In this document: positions 7,202 through 13,347 of the stretch, one piece after another | How positions within the stretch are numbered: position 1 is the first letter of the stretch | Layout of the letters: each line of letters begins with the position of its first letter | Source of the DNA: Candidatus Cloacimonadota bacterium | GTDB taxonomy: Bacteria > Cloacimonadota > Cloacimonadia > Cloacimonadales > TCS61 | Length of the DNA: 13,347 bases | Reading direction: 5' to 3' | Assembly (NCBI GenBank): GCA_030638385.1 | Contig: DAOWES010000157.1 | Span: forward strand, 1 to 13,347 | Translations under genes and position numbers: made by a program | The notes under the pieces: model-generated | Databases searched by the model: none | What the model was told of the DNA's origin: nothing | What the model saw: the letters and a program-made list of their open reading frames with translations, nothing else

Positions 7202-7242
7202 AATGGTGGAGAATTTAATTTTAAATTAGAATCTCCACCATT
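7202..7242 (+). terminator. Hairpin between acpP and fabF, probable partial terminator or mRNA 3' stabiliser
   Basis: AATGGTGGAGA (7202-7212) pairs perfectly with TCTCCACCATT (7232-7242), an 11-bp stem. The 19-base loop region can itself fold as a small AT-only inner helix (AATTTAA around 7212-7218 with TTAAATT around 7221-7227). TATTTAATTAATT follows, T-rich but not an unbroken T-run. It starts 15 bases after the acpP stop. It may end most acpP transcripts while letting some continue into fabF, which has its own ribosome binding site (AGAGGA at 7261-7266). Confidence 0.65.
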
Positions 7243-7270
7243 TATTTAATTAATTACAAAAGAGGATATA

Positions 7271-8518
7271 ATGAGTAAAAGAAGAGTTGTTATCACAGGC
7301 TTAGGAACTCTAAATGCTGTTGGGAATAATACAGAAGAAACTTGGAATAATCTCATCGCAGGGAATTCCGGGATAGATACTATCACAAAATTAGATAATA
7401 TCGAAAGTTATGCTAGCAGAATTGCCGGAGAATTAAAAGGATATGATCCACTTGAACACTTTGAAAAGAAGAAGATCAAAAAGATGGATTGTTATACTCA
7501 ATATGCATTAATCGCAGCTAAAGAAGCGATGGAATCTTCCGGACTTTTGGATGCTGATTTCGATCATGATCGTGCTGGTGCTCTTATTGCGACAGGTATT
7601 GGTGGGATGCTAACTTTTGAGCTTGAAGCTCAAAAATTAGCAGCTAAAGGTCCTAGAAGAGTAAGTCCTATGTTTATTCCAAAAATGATCTCTAATATTG
7701 GAACAGCAGAAGTTGCTATAAAATATGATCTCAGAGGAATTAATTTTAATATTTCATCTGCTTGTGCTTCCGCAAATCATGCTTTAGGCACAGCATTCAG
7801 AACTATCCAATATGGTGATGCAGACATTATTCTCTCCGGTGGAGCAGAAGCATCTGTAACTCCGCTGGCTGTAGCTGGTTTTGCTTCTATGAAAGCTCTT
7901 TCCACACGTAATGATGATCCTAAAACAGCTTGTAGACCATTTGATAAAGATCGTGATGGTTTTGTTATTGGTGAAGGTGCAGGTGTTTTGGTATTGGAAG
8001 AACTTGAGCATGCCAAAAAACGTGGCGCCAATATCTTAGCGGAAATTGTTGGCTATGGTGCTACTTGTGACGCATACCATATTACTGCCCCCGCTCCTAA
8101 CGGAGAAGGTGGAGCTCGCGCCATCAAAATGGCCTTGAATGATGCTGGGATAAAACCGGAAGACGTTGATTTTATCAGCGCTCACGGAACTTCTACCCCG
8201 CTTAATGACAAAAATGAAACAACTGCTTTCAAAACTGTGTTTGGAGATTATGCCCAAAAGGTTAAGATTAATTCAACAAAATCTATGATTGGACATACAT
8301 TAGGTGCTGCTGCTGCGATTGAAGCAATCGTTTGCGTGAAATCTATTCAAACGAGTAAAATTCATCCTACCATTAACCAAATTAATCCTGATCCTGAATG
8401 TGATCTTGATTATGTTCCTAACAAAGCTATTGACTTTGATGTTAATGTTACTGTTAGTAATTCACTTGGATTTGGTGGTCATAATGGAGTTATTGTCATG
8501 AGAAAATACAATAACTAA
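7271..8518 (+). CDS. fabF: Beta-ketoacyl-ACP synthase II
   Basis: A 415-residue elongating condensing enzyme. The Cys-His-His active site is complete: Cys165 in ISSACASANHALG, His305 in AHGTSTPLND, and Lys337 with His342 in KSMIGHTLGAAAAIE. The C-terminal SLGFGGHNGVIV supplies the usual glycine-rich gate. The N-terminal RRVVITGLGTLNAVGNN is typical and supports the chosen start, which has AGAGGA at 7261-7266. Length is normal for FabF. It lies 84 bases after acpP, behind the hairpin, and is followed by a second hairpin with a T-run. Confidence 0.96.
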   Translation: MSKRRVVITGLGTLNAVGNNTEETWNNLIAGNSGIDTITKLDNIESYASRIAGELKGYDPLEHFEKKKIKKMDCYTQYALIAAKEAMESSGLLDADFDHDRAGALIATGIGGMLTFELEAQKLAAKGPRRVSPMFIPKMISNIGTAEVAIKYDLRGINFNISSACASANHALGTAFRTIQYGDADIILSGGAEASVTPLAVAGFASMKALSTRNDDPKTACRPFDKDRDGFVIGEGAGVLVLEELEHAKKRGANILAEIVGYGATCDAYHITAPAPNGEGGARAIKMALNDAGIKPEDVDFISAHGTSTPLNDKNETTAFKTVFGDYAQKVKINSTKSMIGHTLGAAAAIEAIVCVKSIQTSKIHPTINQINPDPECDLDYVPNKAIDFDVNVTVSNSLGFGGHNGVIVMRKYNN

Positions 8519-8532
8519 CGTATATTTATATT

Positions 8533-8558
8533 ACAGGGGGTGCTTGCACCCCTGTTTT
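8533..8558 (+). terminator. Intrinsic terminator after fabF
   Basis: ACAGGGGGTGC (8533-8543), a TT loop and GCACCCCTGT (8546-8555) form a GC-rich 10-bp stem with one bulged G, directly followed by a run of T within CTGTTTTCATT. It begins 14 bases after the fabF stop and 45 bases before rnc. It probably ends the fatty acid operon, or attenuates read-through into rnc. The two-base loop is tight, so the innermost pair may be open. Confidence 0.75.
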
Positions 8559-8577
8559 CATTAAGGAATTCACAGAG

Positions 8578-9324
8578 ATGAAAAACATTATTTCAATTAT
8601 CTTAAATCAAATTGCCGGGCGTGAACACAAAATTAAGAACTTAGCACAATTAGAAACCACCATAAACTATCGATTCAAAAATATTTCATTAATCAATGCA
8701 GCCCTTTCTCACACATCTTTAATGCGGATTAATGATAAAATTTGGCCATTTGAACGAATGGAGTTTTTGGGTGATTCAATATTGGGATTGGTTGTAGCAG
8801 AATTACTTTTCAAGCAATTTCCTGACTATTCAGAAGGAGATTTATCAAAATTAAAGTCTAAGCTCGTTTCTCGCAAATATCTAGCGATTATGGCTCGAGA
8901 AATTAATCTTGGTAAATATATCCTTTTAAGCAGTGAAGCTGAGCTTGGTAAAGGTAGGGATTCTTCAACTATTTTATGCGACACAATCGAGGCGATGATT
9001 TGTGCAATTTACATAGATTCAGGGCTTCCCCAAGCAGATAAATTCATTAGAAATATTTTAATGAAAGATTTCATGCACTCAATCGATCGCTCTGAAATTA
9101 TCAATTTCAAGAGTATCTTGCAGGAATATACTCAAGCAAAGTACAAAAATGTTCCAATCTATAAAATCATTGATGAGACAGGGCCAGATCATGAGAAAGT
9201 TTTCACGGTTGAAATTCTAATAAATGATATTGCTAAAGGAATCGGGACCGGAGCAAACAAGAAAACGGCTGAACAAAATGCAGCAAAAGTTGCCTGCGAA
9301 GAACTTGAACTTCTATCGAAATGA
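8578..9324 (+). CDS. rnc: Ribonuclease III
   Basis: A 248-residue double-strand-specific endoribonuclease for rRNA precursor and mRNA processing. The RNase III domain has the signature ERMEFLGDSILG at 59-70, giving metal-binding residues E59, E62 and D66, and the second site D135/E138 in CDTIEAM. The C-terminal dsRNA-binding domain begins near residue 175 (FKSILQEYTQ) and ends with the conserved GANKKTAEQNAAKVA helix. AAGGA (8563-8567) precedes the ATG by 10 bases. The N-terminus is about 20 residues longer than in E. coli, which is not unusual for the family. The end overlaps the radical SAM gene by 4 bases (ATGA at 9321-9324). Confidence 0.95.
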   Translation: MKNIISIILNQIAGREHKIKNLAQLETTINYRFKNISLINAALSHTSLMRINDKIWPFERMEFLGDSILGLVVAELLFKQFPDYSEGDLSKLKSKLVSRKYLAIMAREINLGKYILLSSEAELGKGRDSSTILCDTIEAMICAIYIDSGLPQADKFIRNILMKDFMHSIDRSEIINFKSILQEYTQAKYKNVPIYKIIDETGPDHEKVFTVEILINDIAKGIGTGANKKTAEQNAAKVACEELELLSK

Positions 9325-10307
9325 AGATCTTGCCACTGTTCATTCCCCATCTTGGCTGCCCTTTTGATTGCGTTTATTGCAACCAACACCAGATTACCAA
9401 AATTTCTCAACTTGTAATTTCCGAGATATCTTCTCAAATTGAAAACTTCTGCAAATTCAATAAACAGAGAGAGAAGGAAATTGCTTTTTTTGGTGGAACT
9501 TTTACTGGAATTCCTCAAGAATTTCAACAGCAATTATTAGATTTAGTAAAACCTTTTTTAGATAAACAAACAGGCATTAGGATTTCCACACGCCCGGATG
9601 CAATTAGCAACTCTACACTTAACTTTCTAAAAGCAAATGGCGTTACTACTATCGAGCTTGGAATTCAGAGCTTTGCCGATGAGGTTCTAAGTAAAAGTAA
9701 ACGTGGCTACACTAGTAAAATTGCCGAAGAAAATTGCCGAAAAATCCAAAGTCATAATTTCAAATTAGGTGTTCAGCTGATGCCGGGCTTACCCGGATTT
9801 TCATCTGCCACGCTAAACCAAACAATCAACACAACCATTGCCATCAAGCCGGATTTCATTCGCATCTATCCCACCATTGTTTTGGGAGATACAAAACTTG
9901 CAGAGCTATATCGGGCAAAATTATACTCTCCGCTCAGCTTGGATGAAGCTATCGATATTTCTGTAAAAATTACTAATGAAATGCAGAAACATAATATTGC
10001 TATAATTAAGGCAGGTTTGCATTCCGATATCGCTCCTGAAGCTATAATTGCCGGTCCATATCATCCTACTTTTGGCGAACTGGTTCGCGCCGAAATTTAT
10101 TATCAAAAATTATTAAAAAGTTATGATCCTGAAAAAACTCTGGCAATTTCTCCGGCTGATGTCTCTTTATTTAAAGGGTTCAGTGGCAAGATGATAGCAA
10201 AAATCAAAACTCACTTTCAAATCTCAAAGATTTCAATATTAATTGATAAAAATACTCCCAAAAATCAATTTGATCTTTTGGATGAAAAAAACACAAAAGC
10301 TTGGTAA
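9321..10307 (+). CDS. Radical SAM protein, short Elp3-like family found beside rnc
   Basis: A 328-residue radical SAM enzyme. The 4Fe-4S/SAM motif Cys13-x3-Cys17-x2-Cys20 lies in PHLGCPFDCVYCNQ, followed by FFGGTFTGIP (SAM-binding GGT), STRPDAI, TIELGIQSF, KRGYTS and LMPGLPGFS, with AGPYHPTFGELV toward the end. This series matches a family annotated in Clostridia as Elp3-like radical SAM, often located between rnc and smc. It lacks the GNAT acetyltransferase domain of true Elp3, so it is not a standard Elp3 tRNA-modifying enzyme. The reaction is not known to me. Adjacency to rnc, with a 4-base coupled overlap, hints at an RNA substrate but proves nothing. smc does not follow here; a membrane protein gene starts 3 bases later. 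Confidence 0.85.
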   Translation: MKILPLFIPHLGCPFDCVYCNQHQITKISQLVISEISSQIENFCKFNKQREKEIAFFGGTFTGIPQEFQQQLLDLVKPFLDKQTGIRISTRPDAISNSTLNFLKANGVTTIELGIQSFADEVLSKSKRGYTSKIAEENCRKIQSHNFKLGVQLMPGLPGFSSATLNQTINTTIAIKPDFIRIYPTIVLGDTKLAELYRAKLYSPLSLDEAIDISVKITNEMQKHNIAIIKAGLHSDIAPEAIIAGPYHPTFGELVRAEIYYQKLLKSYDPEKTLAISPADVSLFKGFSGKMIAKIKTHFQISKISILIDKNTPKNQFDLLDEKNTKAW

Positions 10308-10310
10308 ATC

Positions 10311-12287
10311 ATGCTCTACCTTTTTCTACCTTTAGTCATTTTTGTAGGAATTTGGTTTTATAGAAATTCCATTCCGGTTCTTTCCAAGCCACAAAAATGG
10401 TTTTTGACAAGCTTGCGAATAATCTCACTAACAATTGTCCTCTTGCTTCTATTCAATCCAATTATACATTTCTCCACTAAATTAATAAAAAAGCCACAAG
10501 CAATAATGCTGATTGATAATTCTCAAAGCATGGCGATTTCGGATGGGACACAGCAAAAAACAAAATTTTTTGAAAGTTTTCAAGAGCAAATCTCTGATCA
10601 GATTTCTTCAGATTACAATATTGAAACATTTAATTTTGCCGCTACATTGGAGGGGAATGACAACTCGACAAATCTGCAAAATTCATTACAAGTTTTACAA
10701 ACAAAATATTCAGCTACTGAGATTGATGAAATTTTTCTTCTTTCAGATGGTTGGTTTAAAGATGATAATTATGATTTCCTAAAAAAACTCAATATTCCGA
10801 TAAACACTATTATCCCCAATATTAAAAATAATTTTTCGGATATCTCCATTACAGATATTCGCAATAATGAAACTGCTTATCATGGAGACATTTGCCCAAT
10901 TGAAATCAGGGTGAATGCAATGAAATTTGCGGGAAACGCAACTCTCCTCCTAAAGATCAACAACCAAGATTATTCTACTAAAACATTAGATTTTTCTAAG
11001 GATAGTTTTCAGAAAATCATCTTTGAGGTAAAATTTTCTCAACTTGGCTTAAATACTATTTCTGCAGAAATTTCAGCTCCGAAATTAACTGAAACAGATC
11101 TTGCCAACAAGAAACTGGAAACTGCTATAAAAATCGATGATAAACGTAATAAAATTTTAATTATCTCAGATAAATTAACTTGGGATATAAAATTCTTAAT
11201 CGATGCAATTAAAACCGATGCTAAACTGGAAGCAGAATTTTTACTTAAAGATAATGTTTTATATAAAAACAATGTACCAACAAATTTAAGTAAGCACATC
11301 TCGGATTCAAAAGTAATTTTCATCTTAAATAATGATAAGCTCAGGTTTAATAATTTTGAATTTAAGCTAATTGCAAATTATCAGAAAAATGGTGGTAGTT
11401 TGGTATTTATGGGTAACTATTTAGATCAATTTGCCGAAATTTTACCAAGTAAAAAATCTGAAATCCATACCGAATTTGAATCAACAATATTGCTTAGTGA
11501 TGCTAGCAAAAAATATCAAACTTTTAATTTTGAGGCAGAGCAAATCCCACCATTGAAATATAAATTTATTCGTCCCAAAATAGAATCAGAAGTTCTTGCT
11601 GTATTTGCAAATGAGCAAAGATCAGCGGCAATATTAATTAATAATGGTCATAATAAAATCATGCAGCTTGCCATGAAAAATCTTTGGCGATGGCAAATGC
11701 ATAGTAAAGAGAGTAGCTTTACAAAATTTATTGTCGATATTTGCAATTGGATGAGTAGTAATAGTAAGAATAATTTTGTGAGTTTCACCAATAAAAACAG
11801 TTATTTTTTAGGTGAGAATGTTAAATTAGAGCTAATTGCCTATGATGAGAAACTAAATGTTCTTAACGATCTTAATGCAAAATTAGAGCTAAAAAAATCT
11901 GATGAAATTATTCTAACAAAATACTTAGAAAACAATAGCGATAGATATTCTACTATCATTACAGAGCTAAAAGCCGGTAAATATTTTTATTCAATTATTG
12001 ATGATAAAACTAAACAGAAAACAGCCGGAGAATTTATTGTTAGAAGTGATAGCGGAGAATCGAGAGACGTAGGAATAAATAGATCTATGCTTAGCTACAT
12101 ATCCAAAACAACAAACGGGAAAACCATCTCGGACGATAATATTGATCAGCTGGAGTTTTCGGCAAAGATGAAAGAGTATCGAGTTAATCATGAAATCCCA
12201 ATCTACAAAAAAAAGTGGTTAATACTATTATTTCTAACATCATTCTGTCTTGAACTTTTCTTTAGAAAAAGATGGGGAATGTTATAA
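10311..12287 (+). CDS. Membrane-anchored VWA-like protein with amidotransferase-like domain
   Basis: A 658-residue protein of unknown function. Two N-terminal hydrophobic segments (about 2-16 and 31-52) precede a von Willebrand A-like domain: D69-N-S71-Q-S73 gives the metal-binding DxSxS, and LLSDG is at 143-147. Residues of about 175-275 look like a beta-sandwich. About 280-375 (KILIISDKLTWD...ANYQKNGGSLVFMGN) resembles the class I glutamine amidotransferase-like fold seen in many large Bacteroidota/Planctomycetota VWA proteins, without an evident catalytic Cys. Another beta-rich part follows, and a C-terminal hydrophobic helix (636-651) ends in a short basic tail. The layout suggests a bulky extracytoplasmic body between membrane anchors. 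It starts 3 bases after the radical SAM gene, so it is co-transcribed, though no functional link is apparent. No clear ribosome binding site is seen. Confidence 0.7.
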   Translation: MLYLFLPLVIFVGIWFYRNSIPVLSKPQKWFLTSLRIISLTIVLLLLFNPIIHFSTKLIKKPQAIMLIDNSQSMAISDGTQQKTKFFESFQEQISDQISSDYNIETFNFAATLEGNDNSTNLQNSLQVLQTKYSATEIDEIFLLSDGWFKDDNYDFLKKLNIPINTIIPNIKNNFSDISITDIRNNETAYHGDICPIEIRVNAMKFAGNATLLLKINNQDYSTKTLDFSKDSFQKIIFEVKFSQLGLNTISAEISAPKLTETDLANKKLETAIKIDDKRNKILIISDKLTWDIKFLIDAIKTDAKLEAEFLLKDNVLYKNNVPTNLSKHISDSKVIFILNNDKLRFNNFEFKLIANYQKNGGSLVFMGNYLDQFAEILPSKKSEIHTEFESTILLSDASKKYQTFNFEAEQIPPLKYKFIRPKIESEVLAVFANEQRSAAILINNGHNKIMQLAMKNLWRWQMHSKESSFTKFIVDICNWMSSNSKNNFVSFTNKNSYFLGENVKLELIAYDEKLNVLNDLNAKLELKKSDEIILTKYLENNSDRYSTIITELKAGKYFYSIIDDKTKQKTAGEFIVRSDSGESRDVGINRSMLSYISKTTNGKTISDDNIDQLEFSAKMKEYRVNHEIPIYKKKWLILLFLTSFCLELFFRKRWGML

Positions 12288-12302
12288 AGGATGAGAAAAA
12301 AT

Positions 12303-12332
12303 TGTCATTCTGAGCGGAGACGAAGAATTCTT
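12303..12332 (+). repeat. Fragment resembling the TGTCATTCTGAGCG dispersed repeat
   Basis: TGTCATTCTGAGCGGAGACG followed by AAGAATTCTT closely resembles a sequence of the form GTCATTCTGAGCG(A/G)AGCGAAGAATC that I recall as recurring in intergenic regions of many environmental bacteria. The match is from memory and only one copy is in the window, so repeat status here is inferred. Confidence 0.4.
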
Positions 12333-12357
12333 TAACTTGTTATATTGCACGATCTTT

Positions 12358-12374
12358 CCCCGAGAAAATCGGGG
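12358..12374 (+). terminator. GC hairpin downstream of the rnc operon, weak terminator candidate
   Basis: CCCCGA (12358-12363), loop GAAAA and TCGGGG (12369-12374) make a perfect 6-bp GC-rich stem 71 bases after the VWA-like gene stop. The following CTATTATG is not a T-run, so intrinsic termination is doubtful; it may instead be part of a repeat or protect the mRNA 3' end. Confidence 0.35.
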
Positions 12375-12423
12375 CTATTATGCAAAATCACTAAATCATA
12401 TTTTGAGGCTGTTCTAAATAGCT

Positions 12424-12447
12424 TAAAGCTTTATAAGCCTAGGCTTA
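12424..12447. repeat. Two abutting perfect palindromes
   Basis: TAAAGCTTTA (12424-12433, 10 bp) is directly followed by TAAGCCTAGGCTTA (12434-12447, 14 bp). Both are perfect palindromes with no spacer between them. As cruciforms they would have no loop, so a DNA-binding dimer site is more natural than an RNA hairpin, but no role is known. Confidence 0.5.
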
Positions 12448-12531
12448 CGTCAAAACAAGATAATTCCCAGAAAGCTAATCGGTAATATTTCCCTCATCCG
12501 GCTGTCCTTCTCCCTGCAGATATCGTTCTTG

Positions 12532-12700
12532 TCGAAATCGTTTTTCTGCGAAAAGCCGATTTGTAGCCGAATCTTAGAAGGAACATAAGAATAGCAGGAA
12601 GAATAAAAGGAGCAAAAATCATCATGACATGACGCTCGTTGCTAAACTGCCAATTTGCTAATTACCAGATGGGAATATACTCGAAATCGTTTTTCTACGA
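12532..12700. repeat. 20-bp direct repeat pair flanking about 129 bases
   Basis: TCGAAATCGTTTTTCTGCGA (12532-12551) recurs as TCGAAATCGTTTTTCTACGA (12681-12700), one mismatch in 20. Nothing between the copies looks like a gene. They could be members of a dispersed repeat family or the ends of a small, decayed non-coding element. Confidence 0.6.
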
Positions 12701-12710
12701 GTCGTAGAGA
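12692..12710. repeat. Inverted repeat at the second direct-repeat copy
   Basis: TCTACGA (12694-12700) and TCGTAGA (12702-12708) are exact inverted copies around a single G; flanking T/A and T/G pairs extend the stem. The base that differs between the two direct-repeat copies (A at 12697 in place of G) lies within the stem. It lies 37 bases beyond the stop of the minus-strand gene; read in that direction it is followed by A's, not T's, so it is not a normal intrinsic terminator. Confidence 0.5.
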
Positions 12711-12744
12711 ATACCTTATTATAGTGTATTCATATTTTGCTATG

Positions 12745-13347
12745 TTAAAACTTGAATTTCAAACCTGTTTTAAATCCTATACCTTTTGCTTTATTAAAGA
12801 TGCCACCACTGGATGAAAAAGCTAAATCATATTCCATGAAATTGAATTTTAATCCTGTTTGCAATTCAGAAAAACCGGCACCATTTCCGTAGCCACAGAT
12901 AATTTTAATGGGCCAAATTTTCTTAACCAAGTAACCGGCACCTAAAGAAAATCCATTTCTCATTCCATAATTGCAATTCTCATATTTAGCCTCAATGGTA
13001 AGATCTGTGATTGGTATATATTCAAATCCAAATGTTACTGTTGGTTTTATATTCACGGTTTGTTTCTTGTATCTAGTAGAGTCATCTTGGGTAGATTCAT
13101 TAAAAGCCTCATAGTTATCACCTTCCAAATACAAAAGGCTATCTACAAACACACCTTCGTAAGTAATGCCCGCCAAATCTCGATAAGTAAGATTCGCAAA
13201 AATGTCATCCAAACTAAAATAGGCCCAACCATTTTCCAGCACACCAATTTTTGTACCAAATCCAATACCGGCAGAAAGTTTTCCATTAGAAGATGCATCT
13301 GAATATTTTGCATGAATTTGATAATTATAATATAAAGAATCTACCAT
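12745..13347 (-). CDS. Probable outer-membrane beta-barrel protein, C-terminal 200 residues, 5' end outside window
   Basis: An open frame that runs off the right edge; the Met at the very edge is probably internal, because nothing resembling a signal peptide follows it. The 200 visible residues alternate polar and hydrophobic/aromatic residues in strand-sized blocks separated by Gly/Asn/Asp-rich turns (for example KLSAGIGFGTKIGVLENGWAY, TVTFGFEYIP, FSLGAGYLV, ELQTGLKFNF). The protein ends GLKFKF with a terminal Phe, the usual C-terminal signal for outer-membrane barrel assembly. It may belong to the PorV/PorQ-like or DUF5723-like barrels of Bacteroidota and relatives, but I cannot name the family with certainty. 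It converges with the VWA-like gene and has no T-run terminator after its stop. Confidence 0.65.
   Translation of the reverse strand: MVDSLYYNYQIHAKYSDASSNGKLSAGIGFGTKIGVLENGWAYFSLDDIFANLTYRDLAGITYEGVFVDSLLYLEGDNYEAFNESTQDDSTRYKKQTVNIKPTVTFGFEYIPITDLTIEAKYENCNYGMRNGFSLGAGYLVKKIWPIKIICGYGNGAGFSELQTGLKFNFMEYDLAFSSSGGIFNKAKGIGFKTGLKFKF

Larger units (their letters stand above)
12288..12744. other. Intergenic region of about 457 bases with repeat fragments and hairpins
   Basis: It lies between the convergent ends of the VWA-like gene and the minus-strand barrel gene. No ORF of believable length or composition is present. It contains a fragment resembling a widespread dispersed repeat (12303-12332), a GC hairpin (12358-12374), two abutting palindromes (12424-12447), a stretch beginning CCCTCATCCGG (12491-12516) like another common dispersed repeat, a 20-bp direct repeat (12532 and 12681) and an inverted repeat (12692-12710). 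The overall look is of accumulated repeat debris at a convergent junction. Confidence 0.7.

Noticed and set aside
9189..9533. A 114-codon antisense frame across the rnc/radical SAM junction.
   Set aside because: It lies wholly opposite two well-identified genes and its translation has no recognisable features; it is a shadow of coding sequence.
12291..12335. A 14-codon frame with a ribosome-site-like AAAGG just after the VWA-like gene.
   Set aside because: The AAGG overlaps the preceding stop and is too close to the ATG, and the frame translates the repeat-like TGTCATTCTGAGCG fragment.
12358..12374. The CCCCGA/TCGGGG hairpin as a definite rho-independent terminator.
   Set aside because: No T-run follows in either direction, so it is listed only as a weak candidate.
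13340..13347. ATG at the extreme right edge as the start of the minus-strand barrel gene.
   Set aside because: No signal peptide follows and the sequence begins in mid-barrel style, so the true start is probably beyond the window.
1..13347. CRISPR array, tRNA, rRNA, transposase, defence or phage genes.
   Set aside because: I looked for regularly spaced repeats, cloverleaf-like segments and such protein motifs and saw none; the coding content is housekeeping apart from the two poorly characterised membrane/barrel proteins.

Overview
The window is an AT-rich, densely packed bacterial chromosome segment. All genes are on the + strand except one partial gene at the right edge. Two features suggest a Gram-negative lineage in the Fibrobacterota-Chlorobiota-Bacteroidota neighbourhood: a probable outer-membrane beta-barrel protein ending in Phe, and a von Willebrand/amidotransferase-like membrane protein of a type common in that group. 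Low GC and general style make Candidatus Cloacimonadota a plausible guess. This is inference, because no rRNA or other taxonomic marker is present.

Left part (1-2833): the C-terminus of a chorismate mutase overlaps by 4 bases a fused 3-dehydroquinate dehydratase/shikimate dehydrogenase (aroDE), so this is an aromatic amino acid cluster. Ten bases later comes a pyrimidine-nucleoside phosphorylase, probably co-transcribed but with a different role (nucleoside salvage).

Centre (2834-8518): a nearly complete fatty acid initiation and elongation operon runs rpmF-plsX-fabH-fabD-fabG-acpP-fabF. FabD makes malonyl-ACP, FabH starts the chain, FabF elongates, FabG reduces, ACP carries the chain and PlsX diverts acyl chains to phospholipid synthesis. 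fabZ, an enoyl reductase and acetyl-CoA carboxylase are not in the window. rpmF, the gene for ribosomal protein L32, lies in the classical position before plsX. acpP is set off from its neighbours. Upstream is an imperfect 37-bp tandem duplication of the fabG 3' end, whose second copy contains a promoter-like TTGACG-16-TAAAAT. Downstream is an 11-bp GC-containing hairpin. A second, terminator-like hairpin with a T-run follows fabF.

Right-centre (8578-12287): rnc (RNase III) overlaps a short Elp3-like radical SAM gene by 4 bases, and this is followed after 3 bases by a large membrane-anchored VWA/amidotransferase-like protein. The rnc plus radical SAM pairing is a gene order also known from Clostridia.

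Right edge (12288-13347): about 457 bases without a credible gene hold fragments that look like dispersed repeats, two abutting palindromes, a 20-bp direct repeat and several hairpins. They lie between the converging VWA gene and the partial minus-strand barrel gene. I see no CRISPR array, tRNA, transposase or phage gene. The fatty acid cluster itself is conventional. The least explained parts are the acpP boundaries and the repeat-rich intergenic stretch.
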